Assembly: GCA_024402635.1 (NCBI GenBank) | Contig: JAKSTJ010000006.1 | Coordinates: 1-64,000 of the forward strand | DNA length: 64,000 nt | Direction of reading: 5' to 3' | Source: Treponema sp. | GTDB lineage: Bacteria; Spirochaetota; Spirochaetia; Treponematales; Treponemataceae | Part shown: piece after piece, positions 35,616-44,799 of the stretch | Layout of the letters: every line of letters begins with the position of its first letter | Numbering within the stretch: position 1 is the stretch's first letter | The notes under the pieces: model-generated | Databases searched by the model: none | What the model was told of the DNA's origin: nothing | What the model saw: only the letters and a program-made list of their open reading frames with translations | Program-made: the position numbers and the translations under genes

Positions 35616-36692
35616 ATGATTTTTTATCTTGGTCAGTATTTGCAGCAAGTTTGGGGGCCTGCAAGACTTTTTGGATTTTATTCTATCTTAATATTAGTAG
35701 CAGTTTATCTTGGATATTTTGTAACTTATAAAATGATTCCAAAATTCTACAATAAACTTCCTCACGATCGTGGCCGTGAATTTACAATTAAAGAAAATGC
35801 TGAAGCCGCAAAAGGAAAACCAACAGGATCTGGAATTGTATTTATTACTATTTTCGTGTTGATTTGTATTCTTACAGTACCAATGACATGGGTAAGAGCT
35901 TCTATTATTGTTCTTACATGGATAATGATGCTGACAGGATTTTTGGATGATCGCAGTGTTACAAGCTGGGGCGAATATTTAAAAGGTGCACTTGATTTAG
36001 TCATAAGTGTTGCAACTTCTTTCATCCTTTATTATGGAATGAAACTGCAGTCTCCTGATGGGGTTGTAACATTCTGGCTTCCTTTTGTTTCTGATACAGT
36101 TGTAATTCATCCGGCAGTTTATATTGTTATCTGTACAATTTTACTTTGGGCATCTGTTAATACAACAAACTGTACTGATGGAGTAGACGGTCTTTCTTCA
36201 ACTTTAGTATTGGTTGGTCTTATAACTTTAGGTGTTGTGTTCTATACAGTTTTAGGACATGTTGAAATTGCAAATTATCTTAAAGTTCCTCATTTCGAAG
36301 CAGGTGCTGCCTGGTCAATTATGATTTTTGCAATGGCCGGTGTTGTAATGGGTTATTTATGGTTAAATGCTTTTCCAAGTCACTGTTTAATGGGTGATGC
36401 AGGAAGCCGTGCTTTAGGATATTTTATGGGTGTATGTGTAATGGTTTCTGGAAATCCATTCCTGTTCCTTGCTACATCATCAATTATTTTTGTAAATGGG
36501 GGAATGGGACTTTTAAAAGTATTCCTTCTTCGTTTCTTTAAAATCAAGATTTTTGAAAATATCCGTTTCCCATTACATGATCATATGAGAAAGAACCGTG
36601 GATGGTCTCCAACTCAAGTTGTTATTAAATTTACAATTCTGCAGCTTTTAATTACAACTGCAGTTCTTGGAATTTTCTTAAAAATCCGATAG
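35616..36692 (+). CDS. mraY: Phospho-N-acetylmuramoyl-pentapeptide transferase
   Basis: MraY transfers phospho-MurNAc-pentapeptide to undecaprenyl phosphate, making lipid I in the inner membrane. The 358-residue protein has about ten TM segments. Its family motifs are GFLDDR, NTTNCTDGVDGLS, CLMGDAGSRALGYF and RFPLHDHMRKNRGW. Some positions differ from textbook MraY, as expected for spirochaetes. It is outside any dcw cluster and follows the PurH-like gene by 15 bp with a good AGAGGA site. A strong terminator follows. Confidence 0.92.
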   Translation: MIFYLGQYLQQVWGPARLFGFYSILILVAVYLGYFVTYKMIPKFYNKLPHDRGREFTIKENAEAAKGKPTGSGIVFITIFVLICILTVPMTWVRASIIVLTWIMMLTGFLDDRSVTSWGEYLKGALDLVISVATSFILYYGMKLQSPDGVVTFWLPFVSDTVVIHPAVYIVICTILLWASVNTTNCTDGVDGLSSTLVLVGLITLGVVFYTVLGHVEIANYLKVPHFEAGAAWSIMIFAMAGVVMGYLWLNAFPSHCLMGDAGSRALGYFMGVCVMVSGNPFLFLATSSIIFVNGGMGLLKVFLLRFFKIKIFENIRFPLHDHMRKNRGWSPTQVVIKFTILQLLITTAVLGIFLKIR

Positions 36693-36708
36693 TTCTGAAA
36701 ATAAAAAA

Positions 36709-36748
36709 ATACCCGCAAAGTCCTGTTGCCTTTGCGGGTATTTTTTTT
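36709..36748. terminator. Bidirectional terminator after mraY
   Basis: ATACCCGCAAAG (36709-36720) pairs perfectly with CTTTGCGGGTAT (36730-36741), with A and T runs on either side. Confidence 0.9.
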
Positions 36749-36770
36749 CGGTTTATCTTGAAATATAAAA

Positions 36771-37904
36771 TTATTTTGCCAGCAGTAAATCAGCTACTTT
36801 TGAAGTATCTGTATCAAGGGACAGTTTGTCAAAATTAGCCTGCATTTTTGCTTCAAAATCTTTATCATTTAATAATTCATTAATTTTATCGTATATTTTG
36901 TTTGATTTTTGGATAAAATAACCAACCTTATTATCAACAGCATAATGCATGTTTCCAAGTTCCTGATTATGAATATATCTGCAGATAATAGTTGGTTTTC
37001 GGCAGGAAATAACTTCCATTAATGTGGCAGGACCGGCTTTTACAACTGCACAGTCACTTAATTTAACCAGTTCATCTAAGAAAGTTACAAATTCGTAAAG
37101 TCTAAGATCAAGATTTGGATTTGCAAGTTTTACAAGACTAAGTCTCTGATATAATAATTTGTCTCGTCCGCAAACTGCAATTACAGTAAAATTGGCCTTT
37201 TTTAGAATACATTGATTGATAATTCCTGTAGCACCTGGAAGACCTTCGCCGCCGCCAACTAAAAGTACAATTTTTTTATTTGGATCGTAGCCATGTTTTT
37301 CTCTTAACGAAAGAATTTCTTCTTTTGTCGGAGCATTTTTGAATTTTTTATTCAAAAGGAATGGAACAACTGTAATATTTTTTTCAGGAACCTTGCATTT
37401 TTTTACAGCATAATCTTTTAATTGCTGAGAAAAAACAAGATAAGACATATTTTTTTCATAGAACCAGAATGGATGTGCAGTAAAAGGATCTGTTACCATT
37501 ACAGTTAAATTCACCTTAAAAGGCAGATGTTTTACAACTCGTTTTAGATGAGGAGTAAGAGCAAAATGAAAGTTTACAATATCAGTTGGTTGTTCTTTAA
37601 GAATCAATTTTTTTAAGTGGGCAATTGTTTCAGGCATAATCATTAATTCTGTTGTGGTAATAAATGGTCTGAAAAATCCAACATCATATGTTAATGGATA
37701 AGAACCTCTTAAAAAACTTAAAGAAGCATTGTAACCTCGTTCATAAATAAAATGTCCCAGACGATGAGGCATAAAACCGTTTACCAGTTTAATTTCACAG
37801 TCAGGATATTTATCTAAAATGGCCTGCTCAAGAACTCTCGCTGATGATTTATGTCCAGCACCTGTATCAAGATAAAAGAATAAAAATTTTCTATGTTGTG
37901 ACAT
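36771..37904 (-). CDS. MGDG-synthase/MurG-like lipid glycosyltransferase
   Basis: A 377-residue GT28-type glycosyltransferase. The N-terminal acceptor domain begins FLFFYLDTGAGHKSSARVL, like the GGG-H-S opening of monogalactosyldiacylglycerol synthases and UgtP. The C-terminal donor domain has LLVGGGEGLPG, VKAGPATLMEVISCRKPTII and QELGNMHYAVDNKVG. It likely builds membrane glycolipids on the cytoplasmic face, consistent with the galactolipids of treponemes and with galE in the window. A MurG role is less likely. GGGAGA precedes the ATG. Confidence 0.75.
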   Translation of the reverse strand: MSQHRKFLFFYLDTGAGHKSSARVLEQAILDKYPDCEIKLVNGFMPHRLGHFIYERGYNASLSFLRGSYPLTYDVGFFRPFITTTELMIMPETIAHLKKLILKEQPTDIVNFHFALTPHLKRVVKHLPFKVNLTVMVTDPFTAHPFWFYEKNMSYLVFSQQLKDYAVKKCKVPEKNITVVPFLLNKKFKNAPTKEEILSLREKHGYDPNKKIVLLVGGGEGLPGATGIINQCILKKANFTVIAVCGRDKLLYQRLSLVKLANPNLDLRLYEFVTFLDELVKLSDCAVVKAGPATLMEVISCRKPTIICRYIHNQELGNMHYAVDNKVGYFIQKSNKIYDKINELLNDKDFEAKMQANFDKLSLDTDTSKVADLLLAK

Positions 37905-37973
37905 ATTCTCTCCCGTAAGAAATTAGATAAAGGTTACGTTATTTCCGCAACTTTTATCCAGCACTCCTTTTTT

Positions 37974-39173
37974 TTATTTAAATAATTCAACTAAAGTTTT
38001 TGAATCCCGGATTATATTATTAACAATACAATATTCATTTGGCTGATGAGCCTGATCATCTAGAGAACTCCAGACAACTGCATCAATTCCATTTCTTCTT
38101 AATTCAGAACCGACTGTACCACCACCAATACCAATGAATTTTGCATCAATATTGTGAACCTTTTTAATTGCTTTTGCAAGTTTCTGAGCAACTGGAGATG
38201 AAGAATCTGTTGCAGGACTTTCTGAACGCTGTGGACAGGAATAATCAATTTTTACCTTATATAAGGTTTCTGTTTCCTTACAGCATTTTTCAACTTCCTT
38301 TAAAACTGTTTCAAGGGAATAACAAGGAAGAATTCTGCAATCCATATAAAATGTATCTTCACCTGGAATAATATTTATAGAATCAACATTTTTTTCCCGC
38401 TTTGTTGGCTGGAAAGTTGAATAGTTTGGTTCAAATAAATCGTCGGTTTTATTAAAAATTTTTTCAAGATTGTGAAGTTTTACAGACAAATCGCAGGCCG
38501 CAAGACAAGCATTGGCACCATTATCTGGACGGCTTCCATGAGTTTGTACACCCTGAACATGAACCTTAAGCCATAAAAGATTTTTTTCTGCAATTTCAAT
38601 TGTTTTTCCTTCAGCATCACCGCCATCTGGAATAACAACCAGATCTGATTTTCTGAATAAATCAGTATTATTTATAAGATAAATCATTCCATATTGACTG
38701 CCATTTTCTTCGTCAGCAACAAAAAGTAATTTTACAGTATGAGCAGGAGTGATTTTATTCCGAATATAGTAAAGTCCGGCAAATACGGCAGAAACTAATC
38801 CCTGCTGATTATCTTCAACTCCACGACCATAAAGTTTTCCGTCTTTTTCAACCATTTTCCATGGATCTGTATTCCATAAAGATAAATCCCCAACAGGAAC
38901 AACATCCATGTGGGCTGCAACCCAGATTCTTTGAGAATCATCCTGCCCCGGAATAGTTACAACAAGACTTGGACGTTTTCCAGAAGAAACTCTGGAATCA
39001 GGTGCTTCAAATCTTTCTATATTTGTAAAACCTTTTTCTTTGAGCCAATTTTCTAAAGCGTTACATTTTTCAGTTTCACCATCGCCACCACCTTCAGGAG
39101 CAATAGCGGGAATAGAAGTTAATAAAGCTTCCAGTTCAATCATTTCGTTTTTTGCTGATTCAAGATTTATCAT
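37974..39173 (-). CDS. M20-family metallopeptidase
   Basis: A 399-residue cytoplasmic zinc amidohydrolase. AAHMDVVPVGD, GRGVEDNQQG (metal-bridging Asp), ADEENGS (catalytic Glu and next ligand) and GGGTVGSELRRNG are in order. It probably acts as a di- or aminopeptidase or an N-acyl amino-acid deacylase; the substrate is not determined. TATTAT (39181-39186 on the minus strand) ends seven bases before the ATG without a ribosome binding site. It is divergent from the LuxR-type regulator across 54 bp. Confidence 0.85.
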   Translation of the reverse strand: MINLESAKNEMIELEALLTSIPAIAPEGGGDGETEKCNALENWLKEKGFTNIERFEAPDSRVSSGKRPSLVVTIPGQDDSQRIWVAAHMDVVPVGDLSLWNTDPWKMVEKDGKLYGRGVEDNQQGLVSAVFAGLYYIRNKITPAHTVKLLFVADEENGSQYGMIYLINNTDLFRKSDLVVIPDGGDAEGKTIEIAEKNLLWLKVHVQGVQTHGSRPDNGANACLAACDLSVKLHNLEKIFNKTDDLFEPNYSTFQPTKREKNVDSINIIPGEDTFYMDCRILPCYSLETVLKEVEKCCKETETLYKVKIDYSCPQRSESPATDSSSPVAQKLAKAIKKVHNIDAKFIGIGGGTVGSELRRNGIDAVVWSSLDDQAHQPNEYCIVNNIIRDSKTLVELFK

Positions 39174-39227
39174 ATTGATAATAATATCATCTTTTTACAT
39201 CAAAAAAAAGATGATAAAATAATAGCC

Positions 39228-39953
39228 ATGTTTAAGAATAAATATGGATTCTGGCGATTTATTGCAGCAGCCTGTTCAATTACAGCAATTTTGTGTTTTA
39301 TTTTGTGTTTTTTTGTTATTCCAGAAAGGGACAGAGCAATTTATCTTTATTTAATGATTCCAGTTTCTCTTTTAATGATATACAGCATTATTCACCAGAT
39401 GAGATTTCCTCTTGATTTACGAATTTATGTAATCTGGGTTCTTATTTTTTCATGTTTTACAGTTTCCTACGGATTTTCTGCCTTAGGATTATTTATCCTT
39501 TATTGCAGTTATATATTGGGGACAGAGATAAGATTCTTTTCCCGGGGAAGAATCTGGAAATTTTCTATAGCAATTGTTTGTTTTTTAATTGCGGCTTTTT
39601 ATCAGATAAGACTGCCTCTTCAGGAAATAATCAATTCAATTGCACAGTTTATTATGATGCTGATTGCTTTAGTTTCAATGCATTTTATTTTAAAACATCT
39701 TCTTTCAAGAATTAATAAAGAAATTTTTATGGAAGTTCAGAAGGATAATCTGGATGAATATTTTGAAGTTATGAATTTTCCAGAAAGGGACAGAGTAATG
39801 CTGGAAGAAGTTTTACGTGGCTGCAAATATGAAGAAATTGCAATCAATCATAACTTATCTATTAGTTCTGTAAAAAAACGATTGGCTTTTCTTTATAAAA
39901 AGCTTGGTGTTTCCTGCCAGATTGATTTTATTATTAAATTTTCGAAAAAGTAA
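39228..39953 (+). CDS. Membrane-embedded LuxR-type transcriptional regulator
   Basis: A 241-residue protein with five or six hydrophobic segments (about 10-155) and a C-terminal GerE/LuxR-type HTH (about 180-235; FPERDRVMLEEVLRGCKYEE, then SISSVKKRLAFLYKKLGV). The architecture suggests a one-component regulator sensing a membrane signal. TAAAAT (39215-39220) ends seven bases before the ATG, suggesting a leaderless mRNA. Paired operator-like sites (ACCAAGGTT) start at its stop codon and precede the lipoprotein gene at 40057. It has three in-gene GGGACAGAG copies (39328, 39519, 39787), the densest of any small gene here. Confidence 0.75.
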   Translation: MFKNKYGFWRFIAAACSITAILCFILCFFVIPERDRAIYLYLMIPVSLLMIYSIIHQMRFPLDLRIYVIWVLIFSCFTVSYGFSALGLFILYCSYILGTEIRFFSRGRIWKFSIAIVCFLIAAFYQIRLPLQEIINSIAQFIMMLIALVSMHFILKHLLSRINKEIFMEVQKDNLDEYFEVMNFPERDRVMLEEVLRGCKYEEIAINHNLSISSVKKRLAFLYKKLGVSCQIDFIIKFSKK

Positions 39954-39983
39954 CCAAGGTTACCCCTAAATTCCACCAAGGTT
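39950..39983. promoter_or_regulatory. Paired operator-like sites upstream of the lipoprotein operon
   Basis: The imperfect palindrome GTAACC-AA-GGTTAC (39950-39963) and a second ACCAAGGTT (39975-39983) have the same core 22 bp apart, two helical turns. An extended -10 (TGC TAGTAT, 40010-40015) would put the sites near -65 and -43, classical activator positions. Confidence 0.5.
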
Positions 39984-40056
39984 CAATTTCTTTTTTGTCT
40001 CACTCTTGCTAGTATTGAAGATGTAAAACGATTTTGTCGTGTTACAGGGAGTGTTA

Positions 40057-41259
40057 ATGAAAAAGATTTTACCTTTATTTTTACTGAGCATTTTGTTTAC
40101 TTCTTGTATCTGGATACCAGAAGAAGGTTTTGATGAAAAATGCCAGAAATTATCAGCTAAGCCAAGTCTTAAAGAGTTTACTTCACTGGAAGATCCTATT
40201 TTATTAAAAAAGGGATTATATTCAAATTACAGTTTAGCTCTGTCCCCAACTACCGGTTCATATACTTCATTGGGAAATATTTACCTTGTTTATGACTGGA
40301 AGACAGATACTTTTTATGACTGGTGCTTTGTTTCTAAAAAATATGAACCTGTTATTGGAATGGGAAGATTACTTCAATCTTGTATTGGAAAAGATTCTTC
40401 AAATTGTTATGTAGATTGCGGAGATTATGACGATCAAATTACGATTTTATCTACTTCTCCAGAAAATAAATTTAAGAAAATTGATTTGAGTGAATCTTTC
40501 AGATATTCAAAAAATAATTCCTATAAAAGTAAATATTTTCTTACCTATATAAACGCTTACAATAAGCCAAAGGGATTTAAGATTTTTAATACAGAAAAAG
40601 ATCAGACTCAAACATTTGTTCATTTACCAGAAGACCGTGGTTCTTGGGTAGATGCATGTGCTGATCCAAATGGAAATTTCTGGTTGCTTTCCGAAGATGA
40701 AGGTACAGTTTATATTTCTGAAATTGATTCACTGAATGACATAATAAAAAGTCCAGCAAAAACTTATAATAAATATGCAGGCTATTCGAAGAATGAAAAC
40801 AATGATTATGAAGATTATGATTACTATAAAATCTTATTTGCTGATGATAAATACGTTTATATAGAAAGATATCAAATGTATCATTCCGATGGAAATCCTT
40901 ATGTGCTTTTGGCTTTAGATAAAGAAACTGGAACTGATATTGAAATTAATCTGACTGATTCTCGAAATAAATGTAACATTTTGAGCATAAATAAAATTAA
41001 TGGCAAGATTTATGTTACTGTTCGAAACTATTATGAGAATTTCGCAAATATTTATACTCTTGATATTAGTTCTAAAACAATGACAAAAGTTTATGAAGAA
41101 GTACCTTGTCTTTACGGAGCACAGGTTGTTGAAAGAGGAGACAAATTATATCTCTTTAATCTGGAAACAAAAGGAATGCATTTCTATAGTTTTGATACAT
41201 CTAATAATTCAATGAGTAATAAAAAAATTATAGATTTGGATGAAATTATTAATAACTAG
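40057..41259 (+). CDS. Lipoprotein, possibly beta-propeller-like
   Basis: A 400-residue lipoprotein (lipobox FTSC). The ATG at 40057 has AGGGAG five bases upstream and opens the signal peptide. The body is beta-rich with repeated blade-like segments (YLVYDWKTDTFYDW, GNFWLLSEDEGTVYISEID, KLYLFNLETKGMHFYSFD), suggesting a propeller, but no family is recognised. It is the first gene after the paired ACCAAGGTT sites, and a small barrel-like protein follows after 12 bp, so the membrane LuxR regulator probably controls both. Confidence 0.65.
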   Translation: MKKILPLFLLSILFTSCIWIPEEGFDEKCQKLSAKPSLKEFTSLEDPILLKKGLYSNYSLALSPTTGSYTSLGNIYLVYDWKTDTFYDWCFVSKKYEPVIGMGRLLQSCIGKDSSNCYVDCGDYDDQITILSTSPENKFKKIDLSESFRYSKNNSYKSKYFLTYINAYNKPKGFKIFNTEKDQTQTFVHLPEDRGSWVDACADPNGNFWLLSEDEGTVYISEIDSLNDIIKSPAKTYNKYAGYSKNENNDYEDYDYYKILFADDKYVYIERYQMYHSDGNPYVLLALDKETGTDIEINLTDSRNKCNILSINKINGKIYVTVRNYYENFANIYTLDISSKTMTKVYEEVPCLYGAQVVERGDKLYLFNLETKGMHFYSFDTSNNSMSNKKIIDLDEIINN

Positions 41260-41271
41260 GAGGGTGAGAAT

Positions 41272-41844
41272 ATGAAAAAATTATTAGTAGCTGTTTTATT
41301 TATGGTTTGTTCTTCCGGATTGTTTGCAAATATTTTTCTGCAGCAAAATTTAACCGCACCTGTTTTAGGAAATGATAATCATTTTGAATGGGATTTTAAG
41401 TTTAATAGTTTTAATTGTTACAACAATACTTTTGGTACTATTACTGATGATATATCTCTGTCCCTTTTTTACGAATTTAATTCTGATAAACAATTAAAAG
41501 TTCATCCTTTTGTTGGTGGCGAAATTGGTTTTTATTATTACGGACTTGGAGTTTTGGCAGGCGGCGGTGCAAATATAAATCTGACTTCTTTTGGTAATAC
41601 TGATTTAGAACTAAGCTGTTATGGTGAACTTGGTTATTTTGGTGATATTTTTGGTGGTTCACATTTTATTGGAAAATCAAGTTGTCTTTTGCAGTTTGTA
41701 CCTAAATCTCGTCAAGGATTTTTCGGAGGATTTGGAGTCAGCAATAAAGTTGTAGCTGATGCAGATATTTACTGGGGACAGGAAATTAATATGAATACTT
41801 ATTGTTCTCTGGGACTTGCTTTTTCAGCTGGATATAGATTTTAG
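41272..41844 (+). CDS. Small predicted outer-membrane beta-barrel protein
   Basis: A 190-residue exported protein with a signal peptide (GLFA-NI, about 19), glycine-rich amphipathic strands and a terminal FSAGYRF, a barrel-type C-terminus. AGGAGGG precedes the start. It forms an operon with the lipoprotein. One CTCTGTCCC motif sits at ISLSLF (41456-41464). The ligand or function is unknown. Confidence 0.65.
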   Translation: MKKLLVAVLFMVCSSGLFANIFLQQNLTAPVLGNDNHFEWDFKFNSFNCYNNTFGTITDDISLSLFYEFNSDKQLKVHPFVGGEIGFYYYGLGVLAGGGANINLTSFGNTDLELSCYGELGYFGDIFGGSHFIGKSSCLLQFVPKSRQGFFGGFGVSNKVVADADIYWGQEINMNTYCSLGLAFSAGYRF

Positions 41845-41870
41845 AAAAAAATAATAACAATCATTAAAAA

Positions 41871-41912
41871 AAAGAACCTGTTGGTCTTAAAAGGCAAACA
41901 GGTTCTTTTTTT
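41871..41912. terminator. Bidirectional terminator
   Basis: AAAGAACCTGTT (41871-41882) pairs with AACAGGTTCTTT (41897-41908), flanked by A and T runs. It separates the envelope operon from ychF. Confidence 0.9.
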
Positions 41913-41933
41913 ATGATATTTGTTTATAAAAAA

Positions 41934-43064
41934 TTAAACATTAAACTTAAAGAATAATACGTCTCCATCCTGAACAACGTATTCTTTTCCTTCCTGACGA
42001 TATTTTCCGGCAGCTTTAATTGCTGCTTCATCACCGTATTGGCGTAAATCATCAATTGTATAAGCTTCTGCTTTAATAAAGCCTTTTTCAAAATCAGTGT
42101 GGATTACGCCGGCTGCTTTTGGAGCTTTATCACCAGAGTGAATTGTCCAGGCACGACATTCATCTGCACCACCTGTAAAGAAAGTTCTAAGTCCCATTAA
42201 GTGATATGTTTTTCTTGCAAGAACTGTAAGACCACTTTCTGTAAGACCAACACTTTCCATAAAATCTTTACGGTCTGCTGGATCTTCAATTTCTGCCAGG
42301 TCTGCTTCAAATTTACCACAAATTACAACAACTTCAGATTTTTCTTCATCAGCGTATTTTTTTACAACTTCAACGTATTTATTTGTCTGAGCTTCAATTG
42401 AATCTTCATCAACATTTGCTACATAAATAGTAGGTTTCATTGTAAGAAGGAACATATCTGCAATGGCAAGTTTTTCGTCATCAGTTAAGTCTGCTGTACG
42501 GGCACATTTTCCATCAATAAGTAATGGTTTGATTTTTGCAACTGCAGAATTAAATGGAGCAAGCTGTTTTTCTGCTTCTTTTCCTAATGCACGAACTGAT
42601 TTAATATTCTTTTCTTCTCGTTTTTCTATTGTATTAATATCAGCCTGACAAAGTTCCCAGTTGATTGTAAGAATATCACTTTCTGGATCAATTGGTGCTG
42701 CTTCGTTAGCATTGTCGCGAACATGCATAATATCAGGATTATCAAAACAGCGTACAACGTGAGCAATAACCGAACATTCGCGTATATTTGCAAGGAATTT
42801 ATTTCCAAGACCTTCACCTTGAGAAGCACCTTTAATTAAACCTGCAATATCAACAAATTTTACAGAAGCTGGAGTCTTCTTTTTTGGGTTGTGTTTTGCT
42901 GCTAAGAAATCAAGTCTTTCGTCTGGTAAGTCAACAATACCAACGTTTGGATCGATTGTACAGAAAGGGAAATTTTCTGCTGCAGCAGGAGCGGCTGTTA
43001 ATGCCGAAAAGATAGTAGATTTACCAACATTTGGTAATCCAACAATACCACATTCTAGTGCCAT
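41934..43064 (-). CDS. ychF: YchF/OLA1-family ATPase
   Basis: A 376-residue ribosome-associated P-loop protein that prefers ATP and is implicated in translation and redox stress. GLPNVGKSTIFSAL is the P-loop, DIAGLIKGASQGEGLGN is the G3 region, and the C-terminal TGS-like domain ends REGKEYVVQDGDVLFFKFNV. It is full length. AGAGGAAA precedes the ATG. The TSCPD gene lies 15 bp upstream on the same strand, so they are probably cotranscribed. Confidence 0.95.
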   Translation of the reverse strand: MALECGIVGLPNVGKSTIFSALTAAPAAAENFPFCTIDPNVGIVDLPDERLDFLAAKHNPKKKTPASVKFVDIAGLIKGASQGEGLGNKFLANIRECSVIAHVVRCFDNPDIMHVRDNANEAAPIDPESDILTINWELCQADINTIEKREEKNIKSVRALGKEAEKQLAPFNSAVAKIKPLLIDGKCARTADLTDDEKLAIADMFLLTMKPTIYVANVDEDSIEAQTNKYVEVVKKYADEEKSEVVVICGKFEADLAEIEDPADRKDFMESVGLTESGLTVLARKTYHLMGLRTFFTGGADECRAWTIHSGDKAPKAAGVIHTDFEKGFIKAEAYTIDDLRQYGDEAAIKAAGKYRQEGKEYVVQDGDVLFFKFNV

Positions 43065-43079
43065 ATTTTCCTCTATATA

Positions 43080-43322
43080 TTAATTTTCTAAAACTGCTTT
43101 TGCTAACTGGTCTGCACAGCTTGTAGATTTAAAACCGCAAGTGTTGCCACTAAGTTTTGCAGCGATATCTTCAGCTTTCATTCCATCACAAAGTTTAGAA
43201 ACTGCTTTAAGATTTCCGTTGCATCCGCCTTCAAAAGATATGTTTGTAATAGTACCATCATCATTTTTTGTAAAATGAATTACAGTAGCACAAGTTCCTT
43301 TTGTTTTATAAGTAACTTCCAT
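43080..43322 (-). CDS. TSCPD-domain small protein
   Basis: An 80-residue protein matching the short TSCPD family. KGTCATVIHFTKNDDGTI, FEGGCNGNL and CGFKSTSCADQLA provide its conserved cysteines. The domain also occurs at the C-terminus of B12-dependent ribonucleotide reductases, where it is thought to bind metal. The function of the free form is not established. GAGGATAAT precedes the ATG, and the gene is 15 bp before ychF. Confidence 0.88.
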   Translation of the reverse strand: MEVTYKTKGTCATVIHFTKNDDGTITNISFEGGCNGNLKAVSKLCDGMKAEDIAAKLSGNTCGFKSTSCADQLAKAVLEN

Positions 43323-43388
43323 ATTATCCTCAATAGAAAAGAGATTTAAATAACTATAATAGTATAAACAATTTTCCGCAAGATTGAA

Positions 43389-44738
43389 TTAATCTTCTGC
43401 CGGTTCCAGTTCTTCTAATTCTTCAGAAATTTTACTTTCTGTAGAAAATTGAGCTTCACTGAAAATATAATTGTTGTATTTGTCCATTATGTCTGCAAAG
43501 TCTACAGAAAAAATGGTTTGGACTTCAGGAAGTTCGTCTTTAATCTGGTCATAATAGTTTAAGAAAGTTCCTGCATATTCAAAGTTAAACCGCTGTTCGA
43601 CAGTTTCCATTTGCATAATCTGAAGAGTTCTGTCTTTGTCGTAGCTTTGTTTATAACTTCGCATATCCATTAAGGAACTGGCAACATCTGCAACTGTAAG
43701 AATTTTTGCAAGTTTTGGAATTTGTTCGTCAGTCAGATGATTTGGATAACCCTGACCATTACACAATTCGTGATGACTGTAAACAATTTCAACAATTTCA
43801 TCTGGAACAAGGCCCCGTAAAATATTTCTGGAATGAGAAACATGTCCCTGAATCAGTTTTTTTTGTTCAACAGAAAGTCTTGCTCTGGCTTCCAGAACAT
43901 ATTTTGGAGTTCTGGTTTTTCCAATATCGTGAAGAATTGCACTTATAAATAAAGTTTTCTGTTCATCCTGTGAAAGATTTAAAAGTTTTCCCATTGAAAG
44001 TGCATAGGAACCTGTATTAATAGAATGAACGAGAGTTTGAGTACTTTTAAAATCAAGAATATAAACCAGAAGTTTTAACAGTTGAGTTTCTTCTTCTGGA
44101 GTAAAAGTCATTTGATTTATATAGTCTGTAAGTTTTTCTAAATATGTACCGTTTTGAATTCTGCGGATTAAAGCATCTCCCTGATTTTTTACTTTAAAAA
44201 GTCTTACATATTCAGGATCCAGTTTTCCTGGAGCAAGTTCGTTTAAATCTTCTGGTAAATCGTTGAATTTATTTTTATGAAGATAATCAGAAATTCTGGC
44301 ACAAAGATAAATTATAGATTTGTATTCGGTATGATAAAGAACCTGTCTTTCTAAAGGTGCATAATCCTCTGTGAAGGTTGCAAGACAGTGAGCATCTTTT
44401 TTAAGAGGAGTCATGTTTTCTAAATAATGACAGGTAAAAACGTATTTACTTTCAGTTGCTTTGTTACTGCTGAAATAATCCTGTTCACTGTCAAACTGAT
44501 TCTGATGATTTACATAACTGGAGAAGAATCCTAAGGTATGAAATAATGACATTAATACAAGATTTCTTTCCGAGCATTTTGGATTTAATTTCTGATTTTT
44601 CATCAGAGATAAAGCCAGATATGCTGTATGTTCATTGTGGCGAAGAATTGATTCATTTATGTTAAACAACATTCTACAGGCAATAAGTACAATATTACTT
44701 CCAGTTAAAATGCTGCCAGTCATTGCGTTTATATTCAT
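43389..44738 (-). CDS. HD-GYP domain protein, likely cyclic-di-GMP phosphodiesterase
   Basis: A 449-residue cytoplasmic protein. An N-terminal helical region of about 200 residues has no recognised domain. The HD-GYP domain (about 225-380) follows, with ILHDIGKTRTP, GHVSHS and HHELCNGQGYP. The complete HD and GYP signatures suggest it hydrolyses cyclic di-GMP and so affects motility or chemotaxis. No transmembrane segment or receiver domain is seen. The ATG lacks a clear ribosome binding site. Confidence 0.9.
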   Translation of the reverse strand: MNINAMTGSILTGSNIVLIACRMLFNINESILRHNEHTAYLALSLMKNQKLNPKCSERNLVLMSLFHTLGFFSSYVNHQNQFDSEQDYFSSNKATESKYVFTCHYLENMTPLKKDAHCLATFTEDYAPLERQVLYHTEYKSIIYLCARISDYLHKNKFNDLPEDLNELAPGKLDPEYVRLFKVKNQGDALIRRIQNGTYLEKLTDYINQMTFTPEEETQLLKLLVYILDFKSTQTLVHSINTGSYALSMGKLLNLSQDEQKTLFISAILHDIGKTRTPKYVLEARARLSVEQKKLIQGHVSHSRNILRGLVPDEIVEIVYSHHELCNGQGYPNHLTDEQIPKLAKILTVADVASSLMDMRSYKQSYDKDRTLQIMQMETVEQRFNFEYAGTFLNYYDQIKDELPEVQTIFSVDFADIMDKYNNYIFSEAQFSTESKISEELEELEPAED

Positions 44739-44799
44739 TTAAGTACTTTTTTAATAATTTTATTATAATACGAAAACGAATATTTTGATAGTAAAATTA

